Source: Maratus speciosus (lineage: Eukaryota; Arthropoda; Arachnida; Araneae; Salticidae). Taken from it: a stretch of DNA of 64,000 nt. Position numbers and translations under genes: made by a program. The stretch lies in assembly GCA_963932465.1 (NCBI GenBank), contig OZ010786.1, positions 268,616,411 to 268,680,410 on the forward strand, given 5' to 3'. This document shows positions 23,919 through 35,480 of the stretch, in pieces (position 1 is the first letter of the stretch; the number at the start of each line of letters is the position of its first letter). The notes under the pieces are model-generated. The model was not told the DNA's origin. It ran no database searches and was given only the letters and a program-made list of their open reading frames with translations.

Positions 23919-24084
23919 TTTTTATTAATGTTATACTAATTTATTTGTTCTTTCGTTATTTAAAATAAAAATTGTGTCAATTTGTATAATTTTACGAGTG
24001 GTTTGGCGATTTATAAATTTGGCGAATGGTTTGGCAATTTATATAATTTGGCGAAAATGGTCGACGGAATAACTAAGTAGTACC
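23919..24084. mobile_element. Family A element, right part only
   Basis: The right half of family A (ATTAATGTTATACTAATTTA ... GGTCGACGGAATAACTAAGTAGTACC, interrupted here for brevity) includes an internal small duplication of the TTTGGCGAxxTGGTTTGGC block. The left half is missing. Confidence 0.75.
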
Positions 24085-24109
24085 ATATTTTTTAATTATT
24101 AACCATTTG

Positions 24110-24530
24110 GAAAAATGGTTATTGTCCTTGTCAGGGTAGGAAATCAAAAGCATATCTGCAGATTTTATTGGTTTAATCATCATTTTATTCGTTTTCTGAT
24201 TGGTCTATTCAGTAATCTGTATTTCCCTTTACTTTCAACAGAGATGGACAACAGAGTATTGCCACTATGACAAAAAAGTAATAAAAACTACAAAAAAATT
24301 AATAACTCAGAAACAAATTGAGATACAGCTTTCAAACAAATTGCATTTAAAAGTACATTTTCTTTCTCTATACGACGATATAAAAAGTAATTGTGGGATG
24401 TGTAGAAGTTTAAGAAACAAATTTCATTTAAAATTGGCCGTCAGATTACTTGGAAATCTGAAGATGGAAAAGCCTTTTCCCGAACAGCCAATGAAATGCT
24501 TGGATAATACGTAAGTTTCAGGTGGATAAT
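24110..24530 (-). repeat. Diverged inverted copy of Helitron interior (16.8-17.0 kb)
   Basis: Read on the minus strand, blocks such as AATGCAATTTGTTTGAAAGC and GAGATATTAATT appear in the same order as near 16890-16960. The frame at 24200-24514 in this stretch is a repeat artefact. Confidence 0.5.
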
Positions 24531-24539
24531 ACGTACGAG

Positions 24540-24565
24540 TTGCAGGCGATTTCTGTCGCCTGCAA
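24540..24565. other. Perfect 10-bp-stem hairpin
   Basis: TTGCAGGCGA, a 6-nt loop TTTCTG, then TCGCCTGCAA, followed by a short T run. It resembles a Helitron 3' hairpin, but I see no CTAG directly after it. Confidence 0.6.
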
Positions 24566-24985
24566 TTTTTACGTGTAATAACACTATTAATATTTAATTC
24601 ATGGCGTACGTAATGTATGATCAACTCCGTGCTATTTTTTATGTCTTAAATTTTAGTCTTTGAAAATATCATTTTCCAAATGGTCGTTGTAATTTGTTAA
24701 ATTGTATTTTTTCTATTATTTTTAAAAGAAAATAACAAAAAAAATTAATAACTATAGAACAAAACAATTTATATAATTTTAAAAAAGAAAATAAAAGTAA
24801 ATAAACATTTATTATTAAACTAGACGCCTCTGGCGGCCAGTTTGGTCTCCTTTACATGTACGCTAAGCCATCTTGTTACTTTCATTCTTAATCTGATTTA
24901 CTTACTCAATCCTTTCCCAAATCCAAAGATTCTGATAGAGAAATCAAGAATTCTTTGCGATCTTGATAACATTTCATGCATTTTT

Positions 24986-26360
24986 ACTTTCTTCTATCTT
25001 CACACGAAGAAAGTATTGGTTTCATGAAAATTTTCGAATTCCAGTTTTCGACGGATTTATACGTTTTATGGGTCAGAGATTCCAAAAAACATGTTTTTAC
25101 AAAATGCCTGTCTGTGAGTCTGTCTGTCTGTCTGTCCGTCTGTCTGTCTGTATGTGACACAAATTTTGTGGGCGCTCTATCTTAAGAACTAATGCACGGA
25201 ATTTAATAAAAATTTATATTCAGGTAGTCCCTGATATAGATTGGTGCTGATTAGTTTTTGGTGTAAATCGCCCTGCAGGTGGCGCTGCTATGTAGCATTT
25301 TTCAGGATTTCCACAAAAGCTCTATCTCAAGAACTAATGCACGGATTTTTATAAAAATTCAGATTCCGTTAATCCTTGATATGAGTTGGTGCTGGTAACG
25401 TTTTGGTGCAAATCGCCCAACCGATGGCGCTGCTATGCTGAATTTTGAAGCATTTACACGATTTTCGTAATAGTCGATATGCAAGATCTCAAGAAATAAT
25501 GCACGGATTTTCATCAAACTTCAGATTCAGTTAATGTTTGACATGAATTGACGTTTTGCCCCTTGTGGTGTAAATCGCTCAACAGGTGGCGCTACTATGC
25601 TGCATTTTTTGAGATTTCCGCAATAGCTCTATCTCAAGAACTAATACTTGGGTTTTCAACAAACTTCAGATTCAGGTATACCTGGATATGAATTAGTGCT
25701 GTTTATGTTTTGGTGTAAATTGCTCAACAGGTGGCACTGCTATGCAGCATTTTTCACGATTTCCACAATAGCTCAATGTCCAAAACTAATGCACGGATTT
25801 TCATCAAACTTCAGATTCAGTTAGTCCTTCACATGAAATGATGTTTTGTACCTTTTCGTGTAAATAGCTCAACAGGTGGCGCTTCTGTGCTGCATTTTTT
25901 GTGATTTCCACAATAGCTCTAGCTCCAGAACTAATGCACCAATTTTCCTCGAACTTCAGATTCAGTTCGTTCTTGACATGAAATGATGTTTTGTACCTTT
26001 TCGTGTAAATCTCTCAACAGGTGGCGCTGCTGTGCTGCATTTTTTGTGATTTCCACAATAGCTCTAGCTCCAGAACTAATGCACCAATTTTCATCAAACT
26101 TCAGATTCCGGTATACCTTAATATGAATTAGTGCTGTTTGTGTTTTGGTGCAAATAGCTCAACAGGTGGCACTGCTATGCTGAATTTTTCCGAATTTCCC
26201 CTACAGCTCTATCTTAATAACTAATGCACGAATTTTCATCAAACTTCGAATTCAGGGATACGAATTGGTTCTAAATCGTTGTTATTTCTTGTACTATTTA
26301 AATGATTTAATTGACGTGATTTATATAGAAGAAAGTTTTGTGATGGTCACAACATACTAG
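24986..26360 (+). mobile_element. Helentron-type minisatellite element (HINE-like)
   Basis: The 5' end ACTTTCTTCTATCTTCACAC is followed by the inverted GAAGAAAGT. Then come a GTCT/GTCC microsatellite (about 25110-25155), eight tandem units, a subterminal ATAGAAGAAAGT that inverts the 5' end, hairpin TTGTGA-TGG-TCACAA and a terminal CTAG. Flanking bases are T on both sides. This is the layout described for non-autonomous Helentron derivatives (DINE-1 or pearl-like). It shares both ends with 40398-41763. Confidence 0.78.
25185..26260 (+). repeat. Minisatellite, about 8 units of about 145 bp
   Basis: Units carry ACTAATGCACGGATTTT near 25190, 25333, 25496, 25784, 26076 and 26221, with more diverged units near 25641 and 25933. 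Each also has CAACAGGTGGCGCTGCTATG variants. Confidence 0.88.
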
Positions 26361-26467
26361 TTTGTTGTTATGCCTATTTCGTCTTTTTTGACAGCTAAAT
26401 TTCTATAGCTGTAAAAAATGCTGTAAAATGAGTGAAAACTCAAGTGTTTAAACTGAGATTTGTTCAT

Positions 26468-26925
26468 AAATTATCTAAATTAAACTTATTTCCCTTAAAC
26501 ATGCTGTTACTTCACTATTATATTTTAGTATTAATAAATTTATTTAAATTTTGCAAATCATGCATTTATAATTTTTTTTTTTCACTACTTAATAATTAAA
26601 TAATGAATATATATTCTTTTGTTTTTATAAATTTGATTTCTGAGTTCATAAATACGACAATAAATTAACGTAACTAAGAGAAATAGCAAAACAATACCCT
26701 CGTGAATGTAAGCCATAAACAAACGCCGCCAATTTACATACTATGACGTCATAAGAATATTGTCCATACATTGTTGGCAAACCTGCTTTGCGAATGATTA
26801 CCTTCATGGTTTAATATTTTCTACCGTTCATGATGAATGAACCTCTTGTGTTTGTTTATTTTATGAAGTGGGCTAATTAGATTCAACTAAATTCCAGTTG
26901 AAGTTATCTTAGAATATTTATTTAT
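26468..26925 (+). repeat. Interspersed repeat F, second copy
   Basis: Matches 12247-12690 in order over its length. Unassigned, non-coding. Confidence 0.75.
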
Positions 26926-27009
26926 TTGAATGTAAATTAGAAACTATACTTTGATGTTAAAATTTTTTTTTAGTTTATGTTATTATTATTACGATTAATT
27001 ATTTATTAA

Positions 27010-27740
27010 GGTACTTTTCTACTACAGGGGTCTTGGCATTTATTTTTTTTTTTTTAATCTTGGCGCAATTCGGGCTTTAGAAAGTAAAATACGTTGACAA
27101 AATATACAAATAGCTATGAAAACAAATCTGGTGAACTTTTATTTTTGTTTATATGTATTTATTTGCATATAAACATTTTATGGTACTTCTTAGTTATCCC
27201 ATCGATCAAATTACTGTCGCCAAATTGTAAGATTAAATGCCAATAATGGTTGCCATTAATTAATTGTAAGATTAAATGCCAATAATGGTCAATAAAACCA
27301 TTAGGTACTACTTAGTTATCCCGTCAACCAATTTCTCCAAACCACTTGCCAAATTATACAAATTGACATGATTTTTATTTTAAATAACGAAAGAACAAAT
27401 AAATTAGTATAACATTAATAAAAAAAAGCCGAAATAAAAATCACTTGATGACGTAAACACGTGTAACTTGCTTAAACTCAAGTGAATGTGACATTTACGA
27501 TCAACCATTATTGGCATTTAATCTTATAGTTTGGCAATAGATTTTTTGTCGACGGGATAACTAAGTAGTACCTATTTTTTAATATAATCTCTGTTTCTTT
27601 ATAAAAATGGATAAATAGCTTCTTTATATTAAATAAATTGCATACATATGGAAAAAATTGCTTGTGAGTATGAAACAGTAAATAGGTTGCAAGAAAATAC
27701 GTTGGCAAACTTCTTTCTTGCCAAGAAACTTTTCTCTATT
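27010..27740. mobile_element. Family C element holding a family A element
   Basis: The left end is GGTACTTTTCTACTACAGGG. After the inserted family A sequence the C interior resumes (GTTTCTTTATAAAAATGGAT) and runs to a worn right end (TTGCCAAGAAACTTTTC), which lacks the last bases. Confidence 0.7.
27182..27572. mobile_element. Family A element(s), composite
   Basis: A partial left end at 27182 is followed by a full-length copy at 27304-27572 (GGTACTACTTAGTTATCCCG to CGGGATAACTAAGTAGTACC). The outer flanks CATTTTAT and TATTTTTT match at six of eight bases. The copy at 60536 has a similar head, so the composite head may itself be a subfamily. Confidence 0.75.
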
Positions 27741-28427
27741 TCGTCAATCTCTGAAAATTAAAACAAAATGGCAGATTTTAACGGAAGATTATCGGAAACC
27801 GTATAAGTTCTCTCGGGAAGTGTTATACACTTAGCTCTGTTATATATGTAGTTTTAGCTCTAATTATGTGTGATATGCTATAAAGTTGTTAAAAAATAAG
27901 GGTTACTGTAATCAGTATAATTGGCACCATACTTGGCGCAGTTGTATCTGACATGGCTCGGATGATATGTAAGTACCAATGTATTTTATAGATATGTATT
28001 TTAAACTGAAATTAGTGATAAGTTTATATTTTAAATGAAATGATAGTGAAGGAACCCTATTTGGCGATTTATTCATCTGCATCTAGCTCAATTAAAAGTA
28101 GCAAAATGGTCGCTTGGTATATAAAAAGTGAAGCGGTCAGCCCGGAACTGTGGATGACAGTCACATGACTTCGGCTTTTATTATATAGATAAACAACAAT
28201 AACCATGTCAATCAAAATAAGGCCATTTTAGCGCCAATTAGGTACTTCGGTGCGTATATGACATCTGTGCCTAATATTTTTCTTTTCGTTTTGTTTTTTA
28301 AAAAAAGTAAGAAGTGAAAGCCATCAATTTTAAATGTTTCAGTTTTAAATGAAAGTTTTATATTTTAAATAAAATGAATGAAAGGATTATATTTTAAATG
28401 AAATACAAAAAAATGTTTGGCGATATA

Positions 28428-28590
28428 TCACCTGAATCCCGCTAACATAAAAATACCGAATTCTTTATTTCTCTATCAGAATCTTTCGATTTGGCGAAAG
28501 ATTGTTCAAGTAAATTGAATGATGAATAAAAGTAACATGATACATTTCTTAGCATACATTTAAAGGACGCCAAACTGGTCGCCAGATTAG
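28428..28590 (+). mobile_element. Helitron family E 3' end, plus strand
   Basis: This stretch is the inverse of the family E 3' region at 8819-9300, without the nested element there. It ends with the GGCG...GCC block and TTAG where intact copies have CTAG. The 5' part was not found. Confidence 0.55.
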
Positions 28591-28825
28591 TTTAAAATAA
28601 TAACCTTTTCTAAAGCATGAACAAAAAAAATATCTGTTATGATTAAAATTTGAGTTGCCATCATTAGAAAAAAAATAATATCCCGGAAACTAAGTTGAAT
28701 TTAAAAATTCTAATACCAGTTTTGAAATCTGCAGATCAATGCGGATTTTTGGTGTTAATTTCATCGCAAAGTATTCCCTATTTTAGGAGAAATCGCCGTG
28801 AAACATAATCAGTTGTTTAATCAGT

Positions 28826-28927
28826 CGTTTCATGGAATCGTTTCATAAATTCGTTTCTTTTCAGTCGTTTCATAATATTCGTTTCATAAATTCTTTTCAT
28901 AATATTCGTTTCATAAATTCGTTTCAT
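28826..28927. repeat. Short tandem repeat, unit about 31 bp
   Basis: Repeated ATTCGTTTCATAAATTC with TTTCATAAT spacers. The minus-strand frame here reads MKRIYETNI repeats and is a repeat artefact. Confidence 0.8.
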
Positions 28928-28984
28928 TAGGATTTTATATATATAGGGTAGATAAAATAAAATGTTAGGAGTATATCCATAAAT

Positions 28985-29197
28985 ATGGAAAAAGTAAAAG
29001 TAATACAAAAGACTACAGTCTCAAAAATACTTTCTTCAAATCACGGAGATTTTACTGGCAGCAGAGCTGCCGATATATTTCCGTTATTTAAAGAGAAAAA
29101 AGTAAAAGTAATGCAGAAGACTACAGTCTCAGAAATACTTTCTGCAAATGACGGAGATTTCACTGACAGCAGAACTGGCCGTATATTTCCGTTATAG
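28985..29197 (+). CDS. Small frame with two 36-residue repeats, unknown
   Basis: A 70-codon frame made of two tandem copies of a 108-bp unit, so the duplication keeps frame. Both repeats carry KVKV, QKTTVS.IL, GDFT.SR and IFPL; they differ at several amino acids. It starts ATG at 28985 and stops TAG. It lacks hydrophobic segments. I do not recognise the family. It could be part of an exon, since a good splice acceptor lies 30 bp downstream, or simply a short tandem repeat that happens to be open. Confidence 0.25.
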   Translation: MEKVKVIQKTTVSKILSSNHGDFTGSRAADIFPLFKEKKVKVMQKTTVSEILSANDGDFTDSRTGRIFPL

Positions 29198-29227
29198 AAT
29201 GTCCGTTTCTTTTTTTTTTCATTACAG

Positions 29228-29371
29228 GAGGTAAAATATACGTTAATTGAAGAAAGTGGGGATAACTATAAAGTTGCTGACCTTGTAGTCGAACCAGGTA
29301 CCTTACTGTTAAAAGACAAGTATCATAACCGTTGGGCTACAGTTGTTCGGCAGCGTAATTGCTTAAAGTAA
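29228..29371 (+). CDS. Candidate terminal exon, unknown protein
   Basis: A strong polypyrimidine tract ending CATTACAG (to 29227) is followed by a 47-codon frame to TAA (29369-29371): EVKYTLIEESGDNYKVADLV..., ending VVRQRNCLK. Composition is protein-like and unlike its AT-rich surroundings. A mariner-type element starts four bases after the stop. No matching upstream exon with a donor was found, so this may be a last exon of a host gene or a fragment of an unrecognised element. Confidence 0.3.
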   Translation, partial: EVKYTLIEESGDNYKVADLVVEPGTLLLKDKYHNRWATVVRQRNCLK

Positions 29372-29374
29372 ATA

Positions 29375-29904
29375 CTGGGTGGTAAATCTGTTGTTTCTTT
29401 TTTTTTATTATGAAAGAAAACGCATTTTTCATGAGTGAAAATCGAAATTCTTTATTGAATATGGAAAGTGGGTCTACACCATTTATGTATGGAATACAAT
29501 ATTGCCCATGTGGCCACCGCGGCTCCGCTTACATCCCATCATCCGAATATCAAAATTTTCGATGACTTTTCCCAGAATGGTCGGATGTTACGTTTGAGAT
29601 CTTGGATTGTGCGGGGGCGTTTGCGTACACTTTACTTTTCAGAAACCCCCAAAGAAAATAATCCATTGGGGTTAAATCGCTCGATCTTGGTGGCCAATTC
29701 ACATCAGAATATCTTGAAATTACGCGATCTGGAAATTTCTCGTTCAATAAGTTCATGCATTGGCGAGCAGTATGTGCCGTTGCACCGTCTTGTCATACAA
29801 ATGGCATACATTTGACAATTCAGACATGGATGACACATGACAGCTGACACAAATAACCGGTGAAATATTCATAGTTCAAAAAAGAAACAACAAATGGATC
29901 ACCC
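29375..29904 (-). mobile_element. Mariner/Tc1-superfamily relic with transposase fragment
   Basis: The ends are near inverses: CTGGGTGGTAAATCTGTTG at left, and GGGTGATCCATTTGTTG read inwards on the minus strand at right. TA lies outside each (29373-29374, 29905-29906). Inside, the minus strand at 29550-29756 encodes a C-terminal catalytic fragment with WPPRSSDLTPMDYFLWGFLK, the arthropod DDE transposase signature also seen at about 37.8 kb. About half the transposase or more is missing. Confidence 0.8.
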
Positions 29905-31018
29905 TATATTTTATGTTTCCTTCAAATGGGAATGGCTTGATTAATTTCTTTAGAAAGATGGGAATTTTTAAGTTAACTTCGGAAAAATTCTGTAGTTATG
30001 AACTCGGGTTTTAACACTTTAGTATTAATATGGGATAAAAATATGAATTATAAATATTTTTAATTAGATTGTTAGATGTAAAATATTAATATTATATTTT
30101 TATTCGAAAAGAAATGTTTGGTTTCTTTTTTAGTAAAATCGATTTTTTTTTCATTTAATATTTTCATTGTAATTAATATATCTATTTTGAAAGTGTGTGT
30201 TTACTGTAATCACTTTTAACATATACATTATTATTTTAATCTTAATTTTAATTCTGTATTTATGTGTAGTTTCTAACATTCTGCATTTCTGATTTATTTT
30301 TCTCCTACTGACCTAAAGTACATTATGTCGCTAGAAAATAAATACCAGATGGAATCCCCAAAATAAACCTCCATAATAATATTCATAATGCTAAGTTAAT
30401 CATAATAAATAACAATTGCTCTCTTGATCTTAATCTCATGATTGATAAGGGACTTAATCCAGGAATACAATAACATATAAATCAAAATTTTGAAAGCATT
30501 ATTTATATGTTATTCGCGGTAACTCATAAGTTTCTTTTATTGCATGATTAATGTTTAAGACTTAAATCTTGAGATATATTTCAAACACTATTCAATATTT
30601 ATTTCCTTTATTTTTATTCACTTTCTATATAAAATTTAATGACACTTTATTTTATAAAAAATGAAATTAAGTTTCCAAATTATTTATGTAAATTCATACA
30701 ATTCACTTTAATTCGTTTGTAATATATATCCTAGGACTTAGCCAATTAAAAAAATAAACGAGTAAATCCATTTTAAAATTTTGAAAAGATCATTTCATTG
30801 TTTTTGCTAAAGTAATTGCCAGGGGTGTAGTAGAGGGTATAGGGAGGTATACACCGTAAAACCTTCTGGATTTTTTTAAGAAGCTCAATATACCCTCTGT
30901 TTTCCAATTAAAGCTATAGCGTATAACTCTAGGCATATCATTCATGACTTTAGCGTATACTCTCTGCCTATAGCCTTTACTTTCTGTTTTTTTTTTTTTT
31001 TGTATGTGTGTGGCAGAT
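29905..31018. other. AT-rich DNA, one possible element edge near 30830
   Basis: Mostly featureless. CAGGGGTGTAGTAGAGGGTA at about 30830 looks like a hAT-style terminus, but I found no partner. A T-run and GTATGTGTGTGGCAG (ending 31015) precede the pseudogene and could be an old splice acceptor. Confidence 0.4.
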
Positions 31019-32085
31019 TTTGAAGGATCAAATTATAAATATCGTTGGGTACCAAAGGACTTACCTCAAGTACTGAAGAAAATCGTAGATGGCTATAAAG
31101 AACATTGCAAAAAAACTTTGCTCGATGAACATGGGAAGACGGCTCAATACTATCTCCAGTACTGTGAGTTCATTAATTTGTTTCTTCGGTTTTCAAGAAG
31201 CATCCGGTGTAGTGATTTTGAGCTGTATATAGACTCTATTTACAACATGTCCAATTTTTTCATTTCATTGAGCCAAATTATGTCAGGTGGTCCACTATGT
31301 ACATCAGCAATTTTATGAAGGCGCAGAACAGCAATTTGCGTGTGATATCTGAATTTAGACGAGGGTCATTTGATATCCGACGTACCAAATATGGTTTCCC
31401 TCAATCACCTGTTTATTTGATGTTAGAACAGACCATTAATGCTGATGCCTCAAATAAGTTAACATATAATCTTGTAGCAGAGTCTATATCAGCGTGACAA
31501 AGATGGGCACTTGTTCACAGTATAAGGACCAAAATTGTATCCACCGTTAAAGAGCATATCGATCTATCGCAAAAAGATTATATCTGTCATGCCTTGCAGA
31601 AGAATCGAATCAAAAAGGATAACGAAAGTCTTTAGAGTGTCATTAAGACTATAAGAAATACGCTGAATCCGCTCGTTGAGAGTATCGATAAAAATGTTCT
31701 ATTCAATATTTTAACAGGTAAGGCAGCATCTACTGAAGTTTGTGATTTTCTAATCAACGTTAAGTCGGTTGGAAATCAACAAAAATTGACGTTTATTTCA
31801 GAATGCAATTTTACTCGCGGAAGGTTAAAAAAACCGATAAAGCGTAACAAAATCCAGAATTTCGCTTCACAATCTGCCGTCAAAGATCAAACCAGCAAAG
31901 ATAAAACTCAAAAGGCCGTTCTTAAAATGGAACACGACATCTTTGGCCGATTACTTGCGATTAGTATTGAGAAAGACAACAACATAGAATACTGTTTAAC
32001 GTTTCCATTAGCGCCTGTTCCGCCTGCTCTTTTCTTGTGTACTGGCGACTTGCTAAAAACTGACAAATCCAAACTAGCCCAAATA

Positions 32086-34131
32086 GGGGAGAGTAGCCGA
32101 ATTTGGAGCACTTCACTTATTTTCAAGTTTAACTCGCTTAATTTTTGGAATATCTGCAAAACATCACTACATGGTAGTCAATCTATTCATCTACCAACTA
32201 AATAAATCCTTAGATCAATTTCTTTTTAAAAATCCTAAATTTTATTTTAATTTGAAATAATTGTCAAAAGTGGTCCAAATTAAGCAACTGGTCGCCTAAG
32301 TCGGACCCCCAGTCTCCTAAATTGGACCAAACAATATCAGGCTGTTTTAATGACTAGGGAATGTAACTAACTTTATAAAAGCAAAGTTTACGATTAATGA
32401 AACAATCAAACAAAATAACAGCAAAGAAATATAATGAAATCAAATATCTGAAAATAAGAGTAATTGTTTTAAATCAAAATTTATTCAAAATATAAATCAA
32501 AGTTATTAGTAATTAAGAATAGAAATTATGGAACTAATTGCCAGTTACTTGAATATCATGTAAGGAGAGATGCAAAGCTTACACATGAATTTCGTTTACT
32601 CATTTTTTATTCCAGCGCACACAACATGGAACCGTATTTAGCAATCTGAACACTGAATCATTTCTGCTATTTTATTTTTCTTGCAAATAAGGCAAAACCA
32701 ATTATCACTGTCTAGATTTTTCTTTTTAGATTCTGAATTATTAGACATGTTTTTGAAAGAGATGTTTTATTTACATTATGTTTGTAGTTCTTCCCTTCCA
32801 TTATTTTTTTTCAATTGCATTACGCCTAATTTTTAAAACTTGATCTTGCAATTGCTTTTGCGCTTTGAGAGCTTTCTTTTTGTCGTTTTTTTTTTTCATT
32901 TCAAGGTTTACTCTATATGGCGAAGATGTTAACTCAACTGTTTTTTAGCTCCCTCTGTACTTTGATTTAACTGAATTTAGCAAGGGAGATAACATTTATA
33001 ATGATTTTTTGGATTTTGGGGGGATTTGTAGGTGCAGTTTTCTTGCAGGTCAATTTTTTCAGAACTTACTCTCTCCTTTTCGTTTCCTATATCTTTAACA
33101 GCTTTTGCTGTCACGAGTATTTTCCTTCCAGGTAGTTTATAAGTTTCGTTTTCAACATTTTCAACATTATATTTAAAAAGTATTTAAAAATTATGCTATA
33201 TTGAAAAAATGCGCTTCGATTAATCAAATGCAAAACATATATTCAAACAATGTTGAATTCAGGAGTCCCCTACCCCGGAGCCTTGAAATAACTACCCCCC
33301 CCTCCGAAGGTTTGAGGTTTTATTCGTTTTACTGGCAAAAAAAGTGTAATTCTACCCTCCAAAACTGTAAAAAGTCTGCATCCCCCCCCCCCCCCCCACG
33401 GAACCGAAAATATACTCCAAGAGGAAAATGCTTGAATTCAACTCTGTAAATCAAATACGCCGTAGGAATAAAGAATTCAATGAAAATAAATACAAATACG
33501 TACAACATAAAAGAAATTGCAAACAAAATTTATTGCATAAACATGTAAAAATATTTTAAGTTTATAAAGGCCTAAACTATATAAGGAAATTGATCCAGAT
33601 ATACAAAAAAAAATATTAAAAAACATCCATGGAAATAGTATTCCATTAAAAAAAAGAAAAAAATAGTGTACAAAGCGTACCACCCTCGAAATTCATTACT
33701 TACTTTTCAAATTTATGATCGTATATCTGGTCCAATTTAAGCCTTAAATTGGTCCAATTAAGGCAACTATGGTATTTTTTAAAACAGATAATCTCCAGAC
33801 TAAGAACAAAAACGAAATCAATCAAATCCGCATGAAAAATATGCACAATAAACAGATGAATTTAGATATGTATATGAAAACATAACAACTTACCTTAGTT
33901 TTAAAGTATTCACTTACATTTAGTAGAAAAAAAAACTAGATCAAAACAGCTAACTTTAGGTTTTTTAAATTGTCTGAAAACAGCACATGGTAGGAGGGTG
34001 CTTCTTCTAATCATAAATGACGTCATTCTGATGAGTAGAATTTGAGCTGTAGATGGCGTCTCTTTCTGTAATTAACGACAGAATGGCAACAGTCCATTTA
34101 AAGCAGCGGTCCAAATATGGCTACTCTCCCC
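32086..34131. mobile_element. TA-flanked Tigger/pogo-like element
   Basis: The ends are GGGGAGAGTAGCC and its inverse GGCTACTCTCCCC, with TA on each side (32084-32085, 34132-34133). Excising it with one TA restores the host pseudogene frame. Minus-strand remnants inside include a PHD-finger-like segment (32571-32748) and, near 33040-33130, LPGRKILVTAKAVKDIGN. The DDE domain is not recognisable, so it is a deletion derivative. Confidence 0.75.
32571..32748 (-). pseudogene. PHD-finger-like C-terminal fragment of a transposase
   Basis: The minus-strand frame from 32748 begins MSNNSESKKKN and then has WFCLICKKNKIAEMIQCSDC, a stop, RFHVVCAG and FMCKLC. The pattern C-x2-C, C-x2-C, H-x2-C, C-x2-C is that of a PHD zinc finger. 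Some Tigger/Jerky-type transposase-derived proteins carry such a finger after the DDE domain (general knowledge). One stop codon interrupts it. Confidence 0.5.
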
Positions 34132-35309
34132 TATTAAAATCTAATGTCGAAACAGTTGAGTCTACTGGTATCGATATTGAAATAATAGACGGTTTTTATT
34201 ACCTGTATATTATCGGATCATCAATGCCGCATACATCTGACAAGGTTGCTGAATCGATCTTAATATAATTGTGCTCTGAAGTAACGCCTCTGAAATACAC
34301 AAATTTTTGATAGACACATTACACCCTCTATCAAAGACTGTGAACGTCAAAGTTGGCTGGGGTTCGATAGACCGTATGCCATCCAAGGACCTCTTCCACC
34401 AAGACCCAGCGATTTTCTCGGAAATCTCAAAAATTACAGTTTCAAAGAAACCCTGGTACAATTCCTGACTAATTACTGGGAAATGATAATCTAGTTTCAA
34501 TAATCCAAAACACAAAATTTTTATAACATTATGACAGTATGGAGAACACTCTTTTTCTTACCATACTGTCGGAAATCACGTCGTGAAACGTGAAGAAGAT
34601 TATTTTTGTCAGCATGAAGAGGCAGATACGCGGATAATGATTTATATATCAAAAGAGCCACCTAATTCGAAAACAATGGTCAAAGCAAATGATATGGATG
34701 TATTGGTAATTTTACTGGCCACTATCCACAAAATTCCGCAGACTATAATTTGGTTGGCGGGTTCATCATCAAAGAAAAGCAATAAGAAAGATCTTGAATT
34801 CATTAACTGTACAGAGCTTGCAATGAAATTGGGTCCTACTTTATGCCTGGGTCTGCCAGATTTCCCTGCATTTACGGGCTGTGATTACACAGAGGTTTTT
34901 TATAATAAAGGGAAAGTCAGGACTTTTAAAATATTTTCAAGACGAACGGATTTCCAGGAAATATTCGCATCATTGACGGATCCAGTAGATGTACTCCTAG
35001 AAGATAAAATTCAACCGGTTCAGGAGTTTACTGCCCTTCTTTATCGGATCAAGCAATGTTATAATATCAATGACGCTAGATATCAGCTGTTCCAAAGATC
35101 ATATTCAATGAACAAAGACAAAGAGCATTTCATGAAGAAGATTAAAGGCATCGACTCCAATATGATTCTACCATGCTGGATCTTACTGAAACAGAAAATT
35201 TTGCGCACAATATATGTTAATTCTATGCAAGGGCGGATCTGGAGAGTCCTCAAGGGAGGGGGCCGATTTTAGAAATTTGGAGACTCCAATCTGATGCGCG
35301 GGTCGGATC

Positions 35310-35480
35310 TAATGTTTTTCACTGCGGGTCGTGTTACTTCTACTTTTTGCTCTGGGCCGCGTTTGGGTCCGGTTGACTTCTACTTTTCGCTGCGGGTCGG
35401 GTTTGGGTCCGGTTGACTTCTACTTTTCTGCTGCGGGTCGGGTTGACTTCTACTTTTTAGCTGTGATCTAGCGCGTTGGG
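35310..35480 (+). repeat. GC-rich minisatellite, unit about 45 bp
   Basis: Three to four units of CTGCGGGTCGGGTTTGGGTC followed by CGGTTGACTTCTACTTTT. It stands out in GC content. Similar CGGGTCGCG-type sequence lies near the other end of the hAT (39230-39520). Confidence 0.75.

Larger units (their letters stand above)
24820..28189 (-). mobile_element. 3.4-kb Helitron, minus strand, composite interior
   Basis: On the minus strand it starts TCTATATAATAAAAGCCGAA after an A (28189). It ends with a GCC-AGA-GGC hairpin and CTAG followed by T (24823-24820). Removing it restores the family B sequence around TTATTATTAAATAAACAAC. Inside lie a minisatellite element (24986-26360), repeat F (26468-26925) and a family C copy holding family A (27010-27740). 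Without these it would be a short non-autonomous Helitron. Confidence 0.75.
24700..28271. mobile_element. Family B element split by a Helitron
   Basis: 24700-24819 matches the AT-rich middle of the B copy at 532-874. 28190-28271 matches its right part, ending GGTGCGTATATGACATCTGTGCC in two blocks. Joined at the Helitron borders the order is that of an intact B copy. The left TIR is missing or too worn. Confidence 0.7.

Noticed and set aside
24200..24514. A 104-codon frame as a gene
   Set aside because: It is an inverted copy of Helitron interior sequence also present near 16.8-17.0 kb and lacks domains.
25100..25155. GTCT/GTCC runs as independent microsatellites
   Set aside because: The same kind of run occupies the same place in every minisatellite element here, so it is a fixed part of those elements.
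31786..32205. A 139-codon frame as an intact small gene
   Set aside because: Its first part is a piece of the decayed EADTR-type gene, and its last 40 codons run into the TA-flanked element at 32086.
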